From Rhynchopus euleeides (taxonomy: Eukaryota; Euglenozoa; Diplonemea; Diplonemida; Diplonemidae), in assembly GCA_963210315.1 (NCBI GenBank), contig OY723322.1, forward strand, positions 1,488,001 to 1,552,000: 64,000 nt of DNA, written 5' to 3'. Position numbers and translations under genes: made by a program. Numbering within the stretch: position 1 is the first letter of the stretch; the number at the start of each line of letters is the position of its first letter. Positions 45,601 through 57,479 of the stretch are shown here, piece after piece. Under the pieces are notes generated by a model. The model was not told the DNA's origin. It saw nothing but the letters and a program-made list of their open reading frames with translations, and ran no database searches.

Positions 45601-45759
45601 GGTCAGGAGGCTTTGCCTGAGGCTGGCTACGCGTATGACGACGACGGGCAGGGTGCGGAAGTGGGGCCTGGAGGGGCACCTGGTGTGAGCGAGGTTGAAT
45701 CCGTGGAGAAGGATGGAGAAGTGCAGTGTATGCCTTCCAGGGCGCATAACCCCTTTTGA
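42675..45759 (+). CDS. Four-exon scaffold protein with PDZ-like domains
   Basis: Exons 42675-44474, 44562-44754, 44802-45295 and 45373-45759 give 957 residues. Introns are GTACGG (87 nt), GTATGC (47 nt) and GTATGC (77 nt). For the last, the stronger acceptor at 45406 would give an immediate stop, so I chose CCACAG at 45372, which keeps the frame. Residues ~135-170 (GADVLFNQDGRWITGVV) look like a Tudor/SH3-type barrel. ~285-340 (REVLHSVDGVSISSLECFTK) and exon 3 (GRELLSVNGEAVGKMDINQI; GKTVTHIDGRPVKTLSDIML) look like PDZ cores. Exon 2 resembles an SH3-like fold (GTLVDICEVVGRRAKVV...GWVSL). The N-terminus begins MIFCWCRSKKNE, with cysteines that could be palmitoylated. The C-terminus is acidic. 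Likely a membrane-linked adaptor; partners unknown. Confidence 0.78.
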
Positions 45760-46133
45760 CTGCCTCTGCTGCCGGTGCCGCCGCCCACCCAGCGCCCCTC
45801 ACCGCTTGCTGCGACAGGCGGAGTGCCAATCAACCCGTGTCGCCCAGACACACCCACTTCCACTCTCCCCACAGCTGTTGTCATCTGAGCCCGGATTTCC
45901 CGCAAAAAATATCAGAAACCCCATGAACAACAACAAAAACAACAACCCCCACCGAAACAGCCAAACATTTTTTTGGCACAACAACAACAAAAAAAAAAGC
46001 GCCTCCTTTTTTTTTTCTTCATGCGTTTTTCTGCCCTTTCCCACATCTTTCGTTCTGGCGTTCTGTAAAAAAAACCGTCTGGTTTGGCGTACCGTCAAAA
46101 AAAGGGGGGGGGAGAAGCTCAACCCCCCTGGGG
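45760..46133. other. Intergenic region, no gene seen
   Basis: CAA-rich and poly-A/T stretches, then G-runs leading into the palindrome. Confidence 0.45.
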
Positions 46134-46382
46134 GGGGGGGCTTCAATCCCACTCAGCCCGCAGGGGCGGGTGTGGGATGGGGGGGGGCGGGGGCGCGGGG
46201 TGAGGGTGGGTGGGGGGTGAGAGGGCGTGGGGGGGGGGGAGAGAAGGCTTTGCGAACATTGCAAACAAAACACACCTCCACACCCCCACGCCCTCTCACC
46301 CCCCACCCACCCTCACCCCGCGCCCCCGCCCCCCCCCATCCCACACCCGCCCCTGCGGGCTGAGTGGGATTGAAGCCCCCCC
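46134..46382. repeat. Large near-perfect palindrome, ~100-bp arms
   Basis: The left arm (46134-46230) and right arm (about 46284-46382) are complementary even through long G/C-runs, from GGGCTTCAATCCCACTCAGC inward to GTGAGAGGGCGTGGGG. The spacer is ~50 bases. No flanking duplication is clear. Confidence 0.9.
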
Positions 46383-49300
46383 GTCGCCTCACAACAAGGG
46401 GGACAAACCGACGCAGTTTGACACAGAGCGAAGGCCCGCTTCGTGAAAAAAGTTCCCCCTCACCGGGGACGCGACAAGCACGGCCAAAAACCGTTCGAAA
46501 ATCGTTCAAAAAAAACGTGTCTGTGGGGTCGGCCGAGCTCTCACAGCGCCTGTGGTAGTGTGTAGTCGACACGAATATAAAAGAGTGGTGAAAAATCTGC
46601 AGCGAAACAAAATAAAATGCAGGGGGGGGGGGGGGCTTCAAAATCTCTCCGCAGCACCTGCTCGGGGGAAAGGCGGTTGGGGCAAGGTGGGCAGGCGTAC
46701 CCCCCTCACCGTCTTTGGGTCTCCACCAGGCCCAGTTTTCTCAGGCATAGTGTGGGTGCATTCCAAAAAGAAAATACCCCCCTCTCCCCCAGACGCTTCA
46801 CGTGGTAATCGTGACGGGTAGCATTGTGCACGACCGGCCCCTCCTTGCGGGTGTTTTTTTGTCTTCTCTGTCTTCTGGCGCTCTGTTTCACAGCTGTCTG
46901 TCCTTTTTGTTTTCAGTTGCGGTTGGCTGGCGTTGGGCTGTTGTGTGGGGGTGGCAGCACAGAGGAGGCGGGGCGGGGGATATTTCCGAGGTGTCTCTCT
47001 CACTCTCTCTGTATAGTTTGGAGCAAATTTTTTTCACCCCGCCTGAAGAATATCTTGGCCACAGCGATACGGGCGCATATGTGTGTTCCCGCATTCGTCT
47101 TGTCAAAGACACGCACGCCACAGGGCTGTGTACGCTTTCTGGGTGTTGTGTGTGCCCCGAGTATTGCGGATGCTGACTCCGTGTGCCAGGGGCATGCGTG
47201 GCGCTGCCGTTCTGCCCGCTCACCCCACCCCACCCCCGTTCTCCATGCCGAGGCCTGACGCGGACCTGCTCTCGTCTAGCTAGCAGAGCTGAGCCATTCG
47301 ATGTGTCTGGGTGTGCCGCGCGACAGTGTCTGGAGATCACATCAAGAGCAGGCGCTCAGTGTGCTCCTGCACTCGTCTAAAAATATTCACGTGTCTGTGT
47401 GCCACAGCTGCTACACACAGCTGCTTCCCCCGCCCAGTATATAAAAAGTTACGAAGTGGGGGAAGCCCCCCCTCCCCCACAAAAAAGGAATTGGTCTGAT
47501 CTCGTCTCGGACAAGACTTGCACTGTTGGTGAAAGGGCGGGGGAGGCCAAAAGGTTCCCTCCGGGATCACAGCGCCCTCCCCCCCCCCCCTCACCTAACT
47601 GATGTGTGTCGAATGCCAATTTCGCAGGATCGTAGGAAATAGTGCAATCGGCGGTGGGTCTTCCCGACCTCCCGGAGGCCGCTGTCATATGGGGTAAATC
47701 GCCGCATTGTATATTTTGTTCCGCAGCGCTCTTCTTGTTGTAGGTCTGGTTTTATTCCCGCACCACTGTTCTTCGCCGGTGACCAGTGGGGTGGTCTGCA
47801 GGTCTCGTCCGAAAGCTCTGGGGAGGGGAGGGGGTGCATTTCGTGCAGGACGCATCCCGCCCTCCCTGTGATTCCTGGCTGTTCCCGTCGTCAGACAATT
47901 GTCTATCTCAATGAAAAATGAGCCATGTGATGTGACCAGCCCTGTCCCAGTGATGTCTATTGCCCTTCCTGAATTAGGCTTCCTGATGCAGAAGGGCGGG
48001 TAGGCAACCCGTCGGAGTCCACCGGACAGAGGCACCGGTGCAGTAATGGCCAATTGTTTCGAAATCGGAATGATCAAAACATCGGAAGAAGAAGAACTTT
48101 GCGGTAATATCGTATGCTCAGCCGGGCGTGAAAATCTGCAGATGTAATTTGTTTGAAGAATAGAGGTTGCGAAGTATGCAGTGTTTTGATGAGTTTCCCC
48201 GGGGGGGGAGATGCCGAGACCCGAGGTGGAAATGATCTTTTATTGGTTTGTTTGGCTGATGTGTAGCAAAAAGAATGCCACATTCGATTCACGCGCACGC
48301 GCGAGTCTTTTGTCGCAGGTTGGAGTGTAGACCGCACTGAGTACCCTGGTGGTCTTGATGCGGTCGCCACACGCCACCCTGCCTGCCCCCTGCCTGCTCA
48401 GGCGGGGTCCAAAAGGCCATCCTATCATAGAAGCCTTTCGGTGTGCCCCCCACCTGCCTCGCCGCAAAACGCACCCCATTTTCCCCCTGCTCGGTTCTGC
48501 CGCACCTAGCTTTCCCTTCCGGTTACTAACTCCGTACAGTTGCTGTTTCCGTGTTGTTTTCAAGGATGCATCCCCGGTGCAAGATGCGCCAGGAATTGCA
48601 TCCCAACACGCCAACTCATGAATAATCAAGGCATTCTTTTCCTCTGCGCGTGCCAAGTATGGCCGTTTTCGTACGAATCAGTCTCTGGTCGTCGATACCA
48701 AAAAAGATACAGGGGCATGCAGACCTCCATGGGTCAGAAAATTTTCGGTAGGGATTTGCCACTTCTTATGCCTTCTCGATACTAATATCGATGCCTTCGG
48801 TATCAAGAACCCTTGTCGGTTGATATCGATGTCATGCCTGCTCACAACAGCATGTCCTCTTCAGGCGGTGGCACTCTGCTCCGAGCATGCGACCTGCCTG
48901 TACCGGCTCTCCTCCTGCAGAAGTGCAGGAAGTTCTGCAGGCAGGAGATCGCTGTTCAAGGTGGAGTTCTCGCGCTGTTCCGTTCATCTGATTGGGCAAT
49001 GACTTGTACAACAATGCGGACGTGCCACTGATCTTCAGTGATTTTGATGGGCAACACCAGTCCAAGGTGTGCAGAGAGATCCATGGATTTTTGCATTTTT
49101 TTGCTCTTGCAGCCCTCTTTTGGTTTTCTTTCAAGACGTCCCCCAAACCCCCGTAAATCTTTTGAGTGTTTGATCAGGTCGTCTGCTGGTCGTCGAGAAG
49201 ACAACTTGACAGATTTCAGCCCCCAATGCTATACGATTGTGTGCCTGCCCATTTCTCTGTTTTCCAAACTTCCCGCGCGCAACAAATATGGGATTTCTTC

Positions 49301-50553
49301 TTTTTCTGCAATGAAGGACGACTCGCATCCTGCCTGGGTGCTGCTGAGGTTGCGAAGCGACAGCCAAAAGAGAATCAAATCCTCTAAAATCTCAGGGCAT
49401 TTCACCCCCCCCCCCCCCTGGTTAGATAACCATTCCTTTTAGTTTGAGTTCTGTAGCGATCGGCGAAACTTCGAAATTTTGTTCGCCCCCGTCAAGACTT
49501 GGACCACGGGCGGTGTGCAGTATTTCCTTTGCTTGCATGTCACATGATTCGTGTCTCAAGGACTGGGGACAGTGCCTTGTCGTCATATCCAGCACGTCTC
49601 TCAGTCCCTTGCAGGGATCAGAGCGAGGCACCACACACCGTATGTGCCCCACATGCGCTACGAGCCTGGCCCACACCAACCCACCTACACCCTCGACTCT
49701 CTCTCTCACCCACCTTGTACCTGCCACTACACTCATAATCACCTGGCAGAAACATCAGCAACATCAGGAACCAGAACGAACACCGGGGCTGGAGGGGGGG
49801 GGTCGTGGTTTCCCACACACCACACACCACCCCCCCCTCCTCCCCAGCCCCCCCCCCCCCCTCTCTCCCTCTCTGCTGCACGGCAGTGATCACACACACA
49901 CACCCTCCCCCACACCCCACGCAATGCCCCCCCCCCGCTCCCGACGCGCCCCACCGTCCGTTATTTTTTTTGAGAACAGAAATAGATAAACACATCAAGC
50001 AGCCCATCACCTGGACACACGCACACACGCACACGTGAAGCTTTTTTTTGGAAAGGGTCGGTGGCACTTTTGGTGGTGGGGGGGGTTGGGGGGCGGGGTC
50101 AGTATAGCCCTGGCAGCACTGGCTCACACAATAAGCCCCTGTGTCTCGCACACACCCACACGTTAATCGACTGGAGTCGTGTAGAGCACACCGAGGCACA
50201 TGCCCTTGAGGTGATCTGCCCTGCCTACGCACGTTAATCTTTTAGGTTTGCACCGAGCGAACACTGTTGATACCACCACCACCATGTGTGTACAGCACAC
50301 AATAGTGGGCGATGGTTCCTCACTCAGAAGCGTGGTCACCACACCTCCCAATGCTGCGGGTGGTGTGTTCACAGAAGCGACATCACCACGATCTCTTTCT
50401 GGGACTGGGCCAAAAAGGCAAAAAAAATGCTGCCGCAAAGCGGCGCGAGTCTCTCGTGCCCAGTGGCACGCGCAGCCTCCACGGCCCCCTTTTCTTTGAA
50501 ATATTATATCTTATCACGAACCCCTGTGTTGGTGTGTTTTTTTGTCGGTTTGT
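46383..50553. other. 4.2-kb gene-poor region
   Basis: No frame on either strand has recognisable domains, and no RNA gene is seen. A G-run followed by CTTCAA at 46622-46642 echoes the palindrome's end. 49800-50110 is dominated by C-, CA- and T-runs. Confidence 0.45.
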
Positions 50554-50804
50554 TTTTGCACATAACACACCTGTGTGGTACGGGAAATGCTACGAGGAAC
50601 GCGATGGACTCGGGACTGCTGCTGGCCTCTCTTGCTATGGTTTACTTATGTTTCGTGCTCCACCTGCTCCACCTCATTCTGCACTTCAGATGATCCACTT
50701 CACGTGGGTTACGGGGTTTGGGACAACGATGATATGTTGTGTCCGACGACAAGGTAAGGTAAGCTCATCGAGGTACACCAAACCGGAGTTGTCAAATCAA
50801 AAAA
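50554..50804 (+). repeat. 251-bp direct repeat, left copy
   Basis: Essentially identical to 55136-55386. It ends in an A-run, contains two overlapping GTAAG sites, and encodes a 29-residue hydrophobic frame (50604-50693, MDSGLLLASLAMVYL...). Confidence 0.9.
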
Positions 50805-50810
50805 GACACA

Positions 50811-51800
50811 CCGCCCGAGAGGCAATTGGTGTGACACAACAGCGATGACACAATCACTCTGCCCGAGGGGGCGCGTTTTTAGCGACCGAGACCTCCTCTC
50901 CTGACTGAGGGACACACGATCTGACCGTCCGAGAGACGCAGCATTCTACCCTGCCCGAGGGGCACCCACTCTCCTGACCGAGAGACACGCAGTCTTGCCC
51001 GAGGGGCACCTGGTTTCCTGACCGAGACAATATTCTGCCCGAGGGGCACTCACTCTCCCGACCGAGAGACACGCAGTTTTGCCCGAGGGGCACCTGTTCT
51101 CCTGACCGAGACAATATTCTGCCCGAGGGGCACCCACTCTCCCGACCGAGAGACGCAGCATCTCGCCCGAGGGGCACCTGTTCTCCTGACCGAGACAAAA
51201 TTTTTGCCCGAGGGGCACCCACTCTCCCGACCGAGAGACACGCAGTCTTGCCCGAGGGGCACCTGTTCTCCTGACCGAGACAATATTCTGCCCGAGGGGC
51301 ACCCACTCTCCCGACCGAGAGACGCAGCATCTCGCCCGAGGGGCACCTGTTCTCCTGACCGAGACAAAATTTTTGCCCGAGGGGCACCCACTCTCCCGAC
51401 CGAGAGACACGCAGTCTTGCACACGCAGTCTTGCCCGAGGGGCACCTGTTCTCCTGACCGAGACAATATTCTGCCCGAGGGGCATCCACTCTCCCGACCG
51501 AGAGACGCAGCATCTCGCCCGAGGGGCACCTGTTCTCCTGACCGAGACAATATTCTGCCCGAGGGGCACTCACTCTCCCGACCGAGAGACACGCAGTTTT
51601 GCCCGAGGGGCACCCGTTATCCTGACCGAGACAAAACTATGCCCGAGGGGCACCCACTCTCCCGACCGAGAGACGCAGCATCTCGCCCGAGGGGCACCTG
51701 TTCTCCTGACCGAGACAAAAATTTTGCCCGAGGGGCACCCGCTCTCCCGACCGAGAGATACACAATCTTGCCCGAGGGGCACCAAATCCCGACCGAGAAG
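50811..51800. repeat. Minisatellite A, ~41-bp monomers in ~83-bp dimers
   Basis: Two alternating monomer types share GCCCGAGGGGCACC. One continues CACTCTCCCGACCGAGAGAC, the other TGTTCTCCTGACCGAGACAA. About a dozen dimers are present. One irregularity at 51415-51432 repeats ACGCAGTCTTGC. Frames stay open on both strands only because the monomer has no stops. Confidence 0.92.
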
Positions 51801-52249
51801 ACGACCCTCACACCATGCTCGTGTCAGGTCTCAAGAGGGCCGAAGCCGCGGTTGAGGACAACAACACCCCCACGCACTGGTTCTAATAAATGACGGCGAG
51901 GTGCACGGGGGGATCAGCACGAAGGAGGGGCGCAAAAAGATGGGGATGATGACGCCGTGGTGTTCAAGGTGGTCCTCCGCCGCTTATGAACGTGACAGCG
52001 GGACAGCGCTGCGCCCGTGGCCGCAGCGGATTGAGGACATTCCCATCAGCCATCGAGACTATCACCGCGCCTCGCCGAAAACCTGCTTCACGCTTGATCG
52101 CGCTCAAGGTTTCCAAACGCATACTTCAGCTGGAGGTTCCGTCACAGAGGCGCTGACAAAGGCGGGACCAAGAGCAACAGTCGGGTGCTGATAAATGGGT
52201 CGATACTGATGCAGCAAAGTGACGTCAGTGATATCCAACTCCTACTTTC

Positions 52250-53000
52250 CTGACCGAGACACGATCTTGCCGAGGAGCATCGGACCGAGACACCCACTTC
52301 TGCCTGAGGGGCACCTAGCCGAGACGCATTTTTCCTGCCCGAGGGGCATCTCGCCGAGACATTACCTGCCTGAGGGGCACCTGGCCACGACATACCTACA
52401 GCTTACGCTTGCGGGGCACCCTGCCTGAGGAGCACCTGGCCAAGACATACATTTCCGCCTACGAGGCACCCTGCCCGAGGGGCACCTGGTCAAGACACAC
52501 ACTTCCGCCTACGGGGCACCCTGCCCGAGGGGCACCTGGCCAAGACAGACACCTCTGCCTACGAGGCACCCTGCCCGAGGGGCACCTGGCCAAGACATAC
52601 ACTTCCGCCTACGAGGCACCCTGCCCGAGGGGCACCTGGCCAAGACAGACACTTCCGCCTACGAGGCACCCTGCCCGAGGGGCACCTGGCCAAGACATAC
52701 ACTTCCGCCTACGAGGCACCCTGCCCGAGGGGCACCTGGTCAAGACATACATTTCCGCCTACGGGGCACCCTGCCTGAGGGGCATCTGGCCGCGACATAC
52801 ACTTCCGCCTACGGGGCACCCTGCCTGAGGGGCACCTGGCCAAGACGCACATTCATGCCCGAGGGACACCGGGCCGAGACATTACATTCCCTGCCTGAGG
52901 GACACCTGGCCGAGACACATTCCTGCCGAGGGGCACTCACTCCCGACCGCGAGACGCAGGATTTTGCCTGAGGGGCACCTCCTCTCCTGACCGAGACACA
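52250..53000. repeat. Minisatellite B, 50-bp monomers
   Basis: The same CCGAGGGGCACC core as minisatellite A but with a 50-bp period (core region 52420-52830), continuing TGGCCAAGACATACACTTCC and GCCTACGAGGCACC. Outer monomers are degenerate. Confidence 0.92.
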
Positions 53001-55079
53001 ACCCCGCCCAGCACAGTACCGAGGGGCATTTACGCTTTCGACTGGAATACCGAGCCTGACCCGGGGAGACACAATCGTGCCACAATCGTGAGGGGCATAC
53101 TCTCTTGATTGAGAAATACACCTTTTTTGCCCGAGCGACGGCACCTGAAGGCGGAAGGGTGGCCTGTCACACACAGCCTGCCAGATCCAGCTCGAGCACG
53201 GTGACGCGACGTGAGCTTTCCGAGGGCGACAGTTTTCGTGTACCAATGCAACGCCCCCGGACACGCCCCTGAGAAGCCGGCACGTCTGTCGTGCCCAGCT
53301 TATCTGCGCGAATGCCGACTACGCGCACCCCGGCGTCAAGCGGATGCCCGCACACGCCCCAAGCGGGGCATACTCCGTCGAAGCATAGTCTCCCTGCCGG
53401 GGGACACACATTCAAGCCTGCATTATTCACAGGGGTCAGGGGGAGTTCCGGGCGTCTGTGGCCCGGTGTTGAGACGTACGACCTCACAGTTCCATGTAGG
53501 GAAGGGGAGCTGCTGACTGGACACCTGCGAGGTGCCGTGGGACATACACAGAGATCAGGTATCCAACACAGCCGAGACGCTCTCCCAAGCTGCACTGCTC
53601 GGGGAGCAAAAGAAGCAGCGACTGAGAGACGCGTCCGCATCGCCTGTGTCAGCGGTGCCGCCGCTGAGGGGGTCCACCGAAACCGCAGCCATGGCAGCGG
53701 GCCGAGATCATTCCACAAGGTTGGGGGGCAGTCAGCCAGTCTTCCCGAGTACCCAGCAGCCTACTCGACAAGCCCGAACAGCGACTGCAGCGTGCGACAA
53801 GCTCCGGTCCGCGGGGACTCACCTCTCTCATTAAGAAGGCGACTCCGAGAATCCTTCTGGCATGCCCACACCTCCAGGGCCTCGAATTTCCTCACGCACC
53901 GGGAAATACGCCCTCCACACTGAGTCCGGGCGTTACCACTGAATCGACGCCACGTGGGGCCACAGGGCCTCCGTTTGATGCGCTGTCTACGAGGCGGGCG
54001 ATGGGGCAGGTACAGTGGGGATCAGCCCAGTGGGAAGGGGGCCGCAGGAACGTGTTGTCCACCGCTCGAGCGGAGTTCAGGAGACGACAGTGCGCGCGAT
54101 CGCCCTCTTTCACCCAGAAGGGCCGGCACCTCTCACACCTACCCCTGGGCACTCCATGCAGCGTCTCCAGTGCGCCATGAAGAGGCGCGTTGGGCTTCAC
54201 CCCGCAACTCGCTCGCAGCCAGCGAAGACCGGAGAGGACACAGAGAGCCACAGAGCGATCGAGATCACGCCGGAAAGCACCGGGTGTTGGCCGGGCTCCC
54301 GAAGGGCGAGAGTTTAAGACGGCCGGACAGTAGACTGCTGCGGAGGAGCTGGGAGGCGAGTTTCAGACTGTGATTTCTCGATCCGCCGAGCCCTGTCCCC
54401 AGGCGAGAGCTGCCGGGTCATGGTGGCTGAATATGCACGAGCGTCGCGGTGGTGGTGCTGGGAGCGCACCAGAGGACTGTCACGCTGAGGGGCTGGGCAT
54501 GGCCACTGACTACCTGGATACGGCCGTCTCAGTGCATCGCCCGGGGTGCAAAACGACATCGAGGATGTCAGGAAGAAGGGTCATGTGGGCACACACCAAT
54601 ATGTCGGAGACGTGAAGAAGCCTCGAGGGGAAGGGTTCCCCAGGGGATGGAGGATCCTGAAGAGGTACAGGGTGAGGATTCAAATACCCGGAGTGGGAAA
54701 CGCACCAGACGTCGGGGGTCAGCCAAGAGCGGGTGGTTGCAGCACAGGCGGGGCTGTGTGCAACCTTTGCCCCCTTAGTTTCGCCGGGTTGAGACGCATC
54801 AACTCTCTCGCCGGGTGCGGCAACTGGAGAGACAGGCATGTTGTCGATAGGGCACACCAAGGATCACGAGGCTGACCACACGACGGCGGCACACGGCCGA
54901 GGCAGGCGGATCCCCTCAGCGAGTGAGGTTCGATCGTTTTCCGTACAAGGTGCTCGTGACAACGTAGAAAGCGGTACATTACCATCGGAGGGATGCATAC
55001 GATGGGCGACGGAGCCTGATCACTTCAATAGTAGACCGTTCGCGCGGCGTCCCTAAGTCCTTGGGTCCTAAGGGTCCTG
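53001..55079. other. Region between minisatellite and right direct repeat
   Basis: Mostly open but unrecognisable frames on both strands. Possibly decayed mobile-element sequence. No motif supports a gene. Confidence 0.35.
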
Positions 55080-55139
55080 GGTGGAAGCGTCCAATGCAAC
55101 ACTCACAGCATAGAGGCCAAGTGTTTCTCGTAGTATTTT
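55080..55139 (+). repeat. 60-bp direct repeat with RNA-like motif, copy 1
   Basis: Identical to 55438-55497 and related to 11614-11675. Its T-rich end runs into the start of the right 251-bp repeat. Confidence 0.85.
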
Positions 55140-55386
55140 GCACATAACACACCTGTGTGGTACGGGAAATGCTACGAGGAACGCGATGGACTCGGGACTG
55201 CTGCTGGCCTCTCTTGCTATGGTTTACTTATGTTTCGTGCTCCACCTGCTCCACCTCATTCTGCACTTCAGATGATCCACTTCACGTGGGTTACGGGGTT
55301 TGGGACAACGATGATATGTTGTGTCCGACGACAAGGTAAGGTAAGCTCATCGAGGTACACCAAACCGGAGTTGTCAAATCAAAAAA
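55136..55386 (+). repeat. 251-bp direct repeat, right copy
   Basis: Copy of 50554-50804, 4,582 bases downstream in the same orientation, with a longer A-run. The pair encloses both minisatellites. I see no primer-binding site, polypurine tract or coding region between them that would make them LTRs. Confidence 0.9.
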
Positions 55387-55437
55387 AAATATGGGGGGGG
55401 GGGGGTTCAAAGTGCAAGAGGTGGAGCCCGTTCAACA

Positions 55438-55497
55438 GGTGGAAGCGTCCAATGCAACACTCACAGCATAGAGGCCAAGTGTTTCTCGTAGTATTTT
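55438..55497 (+). repeat. 60-bp direct repeat with RNA-like motif, copy 2
   Basis: Same sequence as 55080-55139, offset by 358 bases. The two copies bracket the right 251-bp repeat. Confidence 0.85.
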
Positions 55498-56559
55498 TTC
55501 ATTGTCCCTCCTTCATCTCTTATCAAAGTGCGGCCCTCCCCCCCCCCGTCCCCCCCTTGACAAGAAAAAGTTTCTGGAAAAAAATGCAAATTTCACGTGT
55601 GTGCAGTGTGGGGCGAAATTGCAGCATGATCGTGCCAGGCTCGATCCGCTTGTGCCTAAGCCAGTTATCAGTGTGCCACCCCTCCCGCCCTCCCACACCC
55701 CGACATGTCTGGGCCATGCCGTTGAGAGACGGGGGGCCTTCCGCCCCCCAGCCCACCCCCCGACCCCCACCCCCGATGTGGCAGCTGCAGTGTGTGCGTG
55801 TTTTGTTGTGTTGCGCTCTGATAAAGTGAAGAACAGCAGGCTCGCCACAGCGCGCCAGCCCCGCCCCGCCACCCCCGCCAGAGCAGGCCCACCTCTGCAC
55901 TTTTGGTGCCAAAAAAATAGCCGTTGTGTGCTGTGTGCAGCTTTGTGTGATCAGTTGTAAGGCAGGGTGGGTGGTGGTAGCGGTTGTGTCAGCCAGACTC
56001 TCTTGAATGGCAAAAAAAATCAATCCCCTACCCTCTGCGTGTTGTGTCGGAGATACTGCTGCGCTGATGGTGCGCTGGGGTCTGCTCGCCCGGTGAGATC
56101 CTCCTGCGCACATGGCAAGGGCGCTCCCCACCACACCACGCCACTCCCCTTTTTTTTGCCAGATTTTTAATGGGAGTGAGGGCGAGGGGGGAGGGGGCAG
56201 CAGCACACCAGCACTCTGTCGAATCACTTGAGACCGCGAGACGAGGCGTGCCTGTGCTTATTATTTTTGGCGGATTTGGCGCACAAACAACAGCCTTATC
56301 TTTTTCTGTATCTTTAGTCTCTCCCCACACCCACCCACACCCCCGACCCCCACCCGCCCCCACCCCCTCCGGCGCGTTTCTCGCTGCCTCGCCACCGCCA
56401 CAGCCACTACGACTACCCCCTCTGCAACCTGGCAGAGCGTGTTTGTGTTGCAGGACTATTCCGGTGAGCTGTAGCGATATTCTCGGAGTGTCCAGAGCTG
56501 CGTGCGCCAGTGTAGACCAACGCCTTGCAAAGCCTGGCAGCAGAGCAGCAGAGCAGAGG
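55498..56559. other. Intergenic region, no gene seen
   Basis: C-rich tracts and weak frames. A short CVQCGAKLQ-like stretch near 55600 is too little to call a zinc-binding gene. Confidence 0.4.
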
Positions 56560-56568
56560 TCTCCAGAG

Positions 56569-57469
56569 CAGGCCTGTCGCTAACTTTTCGATTTTGGAGA
56601 TTTGGTGGGTTGACGCTCCTGTTTTGGGGGGGGGATCAGGGGGGAAACCACTAGGGGTCAATTTTTCTCGCGCGCGCTTCGCGCGCGCTCGTGTTGTTGC
56701 CAAATTTTCCCATCGGTGGACCACTAGGTGGGCACGGTGTGAGGCGCTGGGTTCCTTCCGTGGTTCCTCTCCCGCTCGCGCCGTCGGGTGTCGGAGGAAA
56801 CCAAAAAATGGCTTTCGGGACCATAATTTCGACGCTGCCCCCTGATATGCCACGGCCGTCAAAGCGCAAGGACTTGGTTACTAGACGGGCACGCGAGATG
56901 GGGGGGTCTGGGGGGCAGAGCCCCCCAGCCGCCGGAGGCCACGGTAGTGAACATCTGTTCATTGTGGGCGTACAGATTCTGTGTGAGTTGGCTGCGTCCC
57001 CCTGAGGCGACTGGAGTGGTTGGATTCCCTGACCCGGTGGGAATCGAATGACTTGAGTACGAGACATACGCCACAGGGGGGTCTGGGGGGCGGAGCCCCC
57101 CAGCCGCCGGAGGCCACGGTAGTGAACGTCTGTTGCACGGTACGGGTTGGGTAGTGATCATCTGTTCCTGCAAAACCATACTCTCTTCGACGTCGACCCA
57201 GTGAAAGTGGGTTGACGCTTGGTCCGCGCTTGGTGAGCGTCGACCCAGTGGAACCGGGTCAACGCCAGGTTAGCGTCGACCTAGTGTAATAAATGGGTTG
57301 ACGCTTGGTCCAGGCTTGAATGGCAACCCAGTTGGTCCACTGGGTCGACGCTCCAAGCCTCGACCAAGCGTCAACCCAGTCCACTGGGTCGACGCTGGGT
57401 CGACGCTTTTTTATGGGGGGGGAAACCCAAAATCACTGGGTCGACGGTCGACGCTTAGCGACATGCCTG
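56569..57469. mobile_element. TIR element (MULE-like by target size), copy 1, 901 bp
   Basis: Ends are CAGGCCTGTCGCTAA (56569-56583) and the complement of CAGGCATGTCGCTAA (57455-57469), 14 of 15 matching. Target duplication TCTCCAGAG at 56560-56568 and 57470-57478. There is no coding region. It contains a perfect CGCGCGCG hairpin (~56670), two copies of the GC-rich module (56901-56960, 57076-57134) and a cluster of inverted GCGTCGACCCAGTG motifs (57190-57450). A 9-bp duplication points to Mutator-like or related transposases, which is inference from target length only. Confidence 0.85.
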
Positions 57470-57479
57470 TCTCCAGAGA

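Noticed and set aside
45407-45759. Use of the stronger TTTCAG acceptor at 45406 for the last PDZ-gene intron
   Set aside because: It would put TGA directly after the splice. The CCACAG at 45372 keeps a long protein-like frame. RNA reads should confirm this.
50854-51893. Long repetitive frames on both strands through minisatellite A
   Set aside because: The monomer has no stops in several frames. Being open on both strands at once shows a compositional effect.
50811-53000. CRISPR-like spacing of repeats
   Set aside because: Monomers run head to tail with no unique spacers, and the genome is eukaryotic.
54670-54690. tRNA B-box-like GGATTCAAATACC
   Set aside because: No A box or cloverleaf upstream. 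I found no tRNA, 5S, snRNA or spliced-leader gene anywhere in the window.
50554-55386. LTR retrotransposon
   Set aside because: Direct repeats fit, but there is no primer-binding site, polypurine tract or gag/pol-like coding between them, and no target duplication.
55502-55960. Possible zinc-ribbon gene (CVQCGAKLQ)
   Set aside because: One CxxC only, in a frame that is otherwise Pro-rich and featureless.
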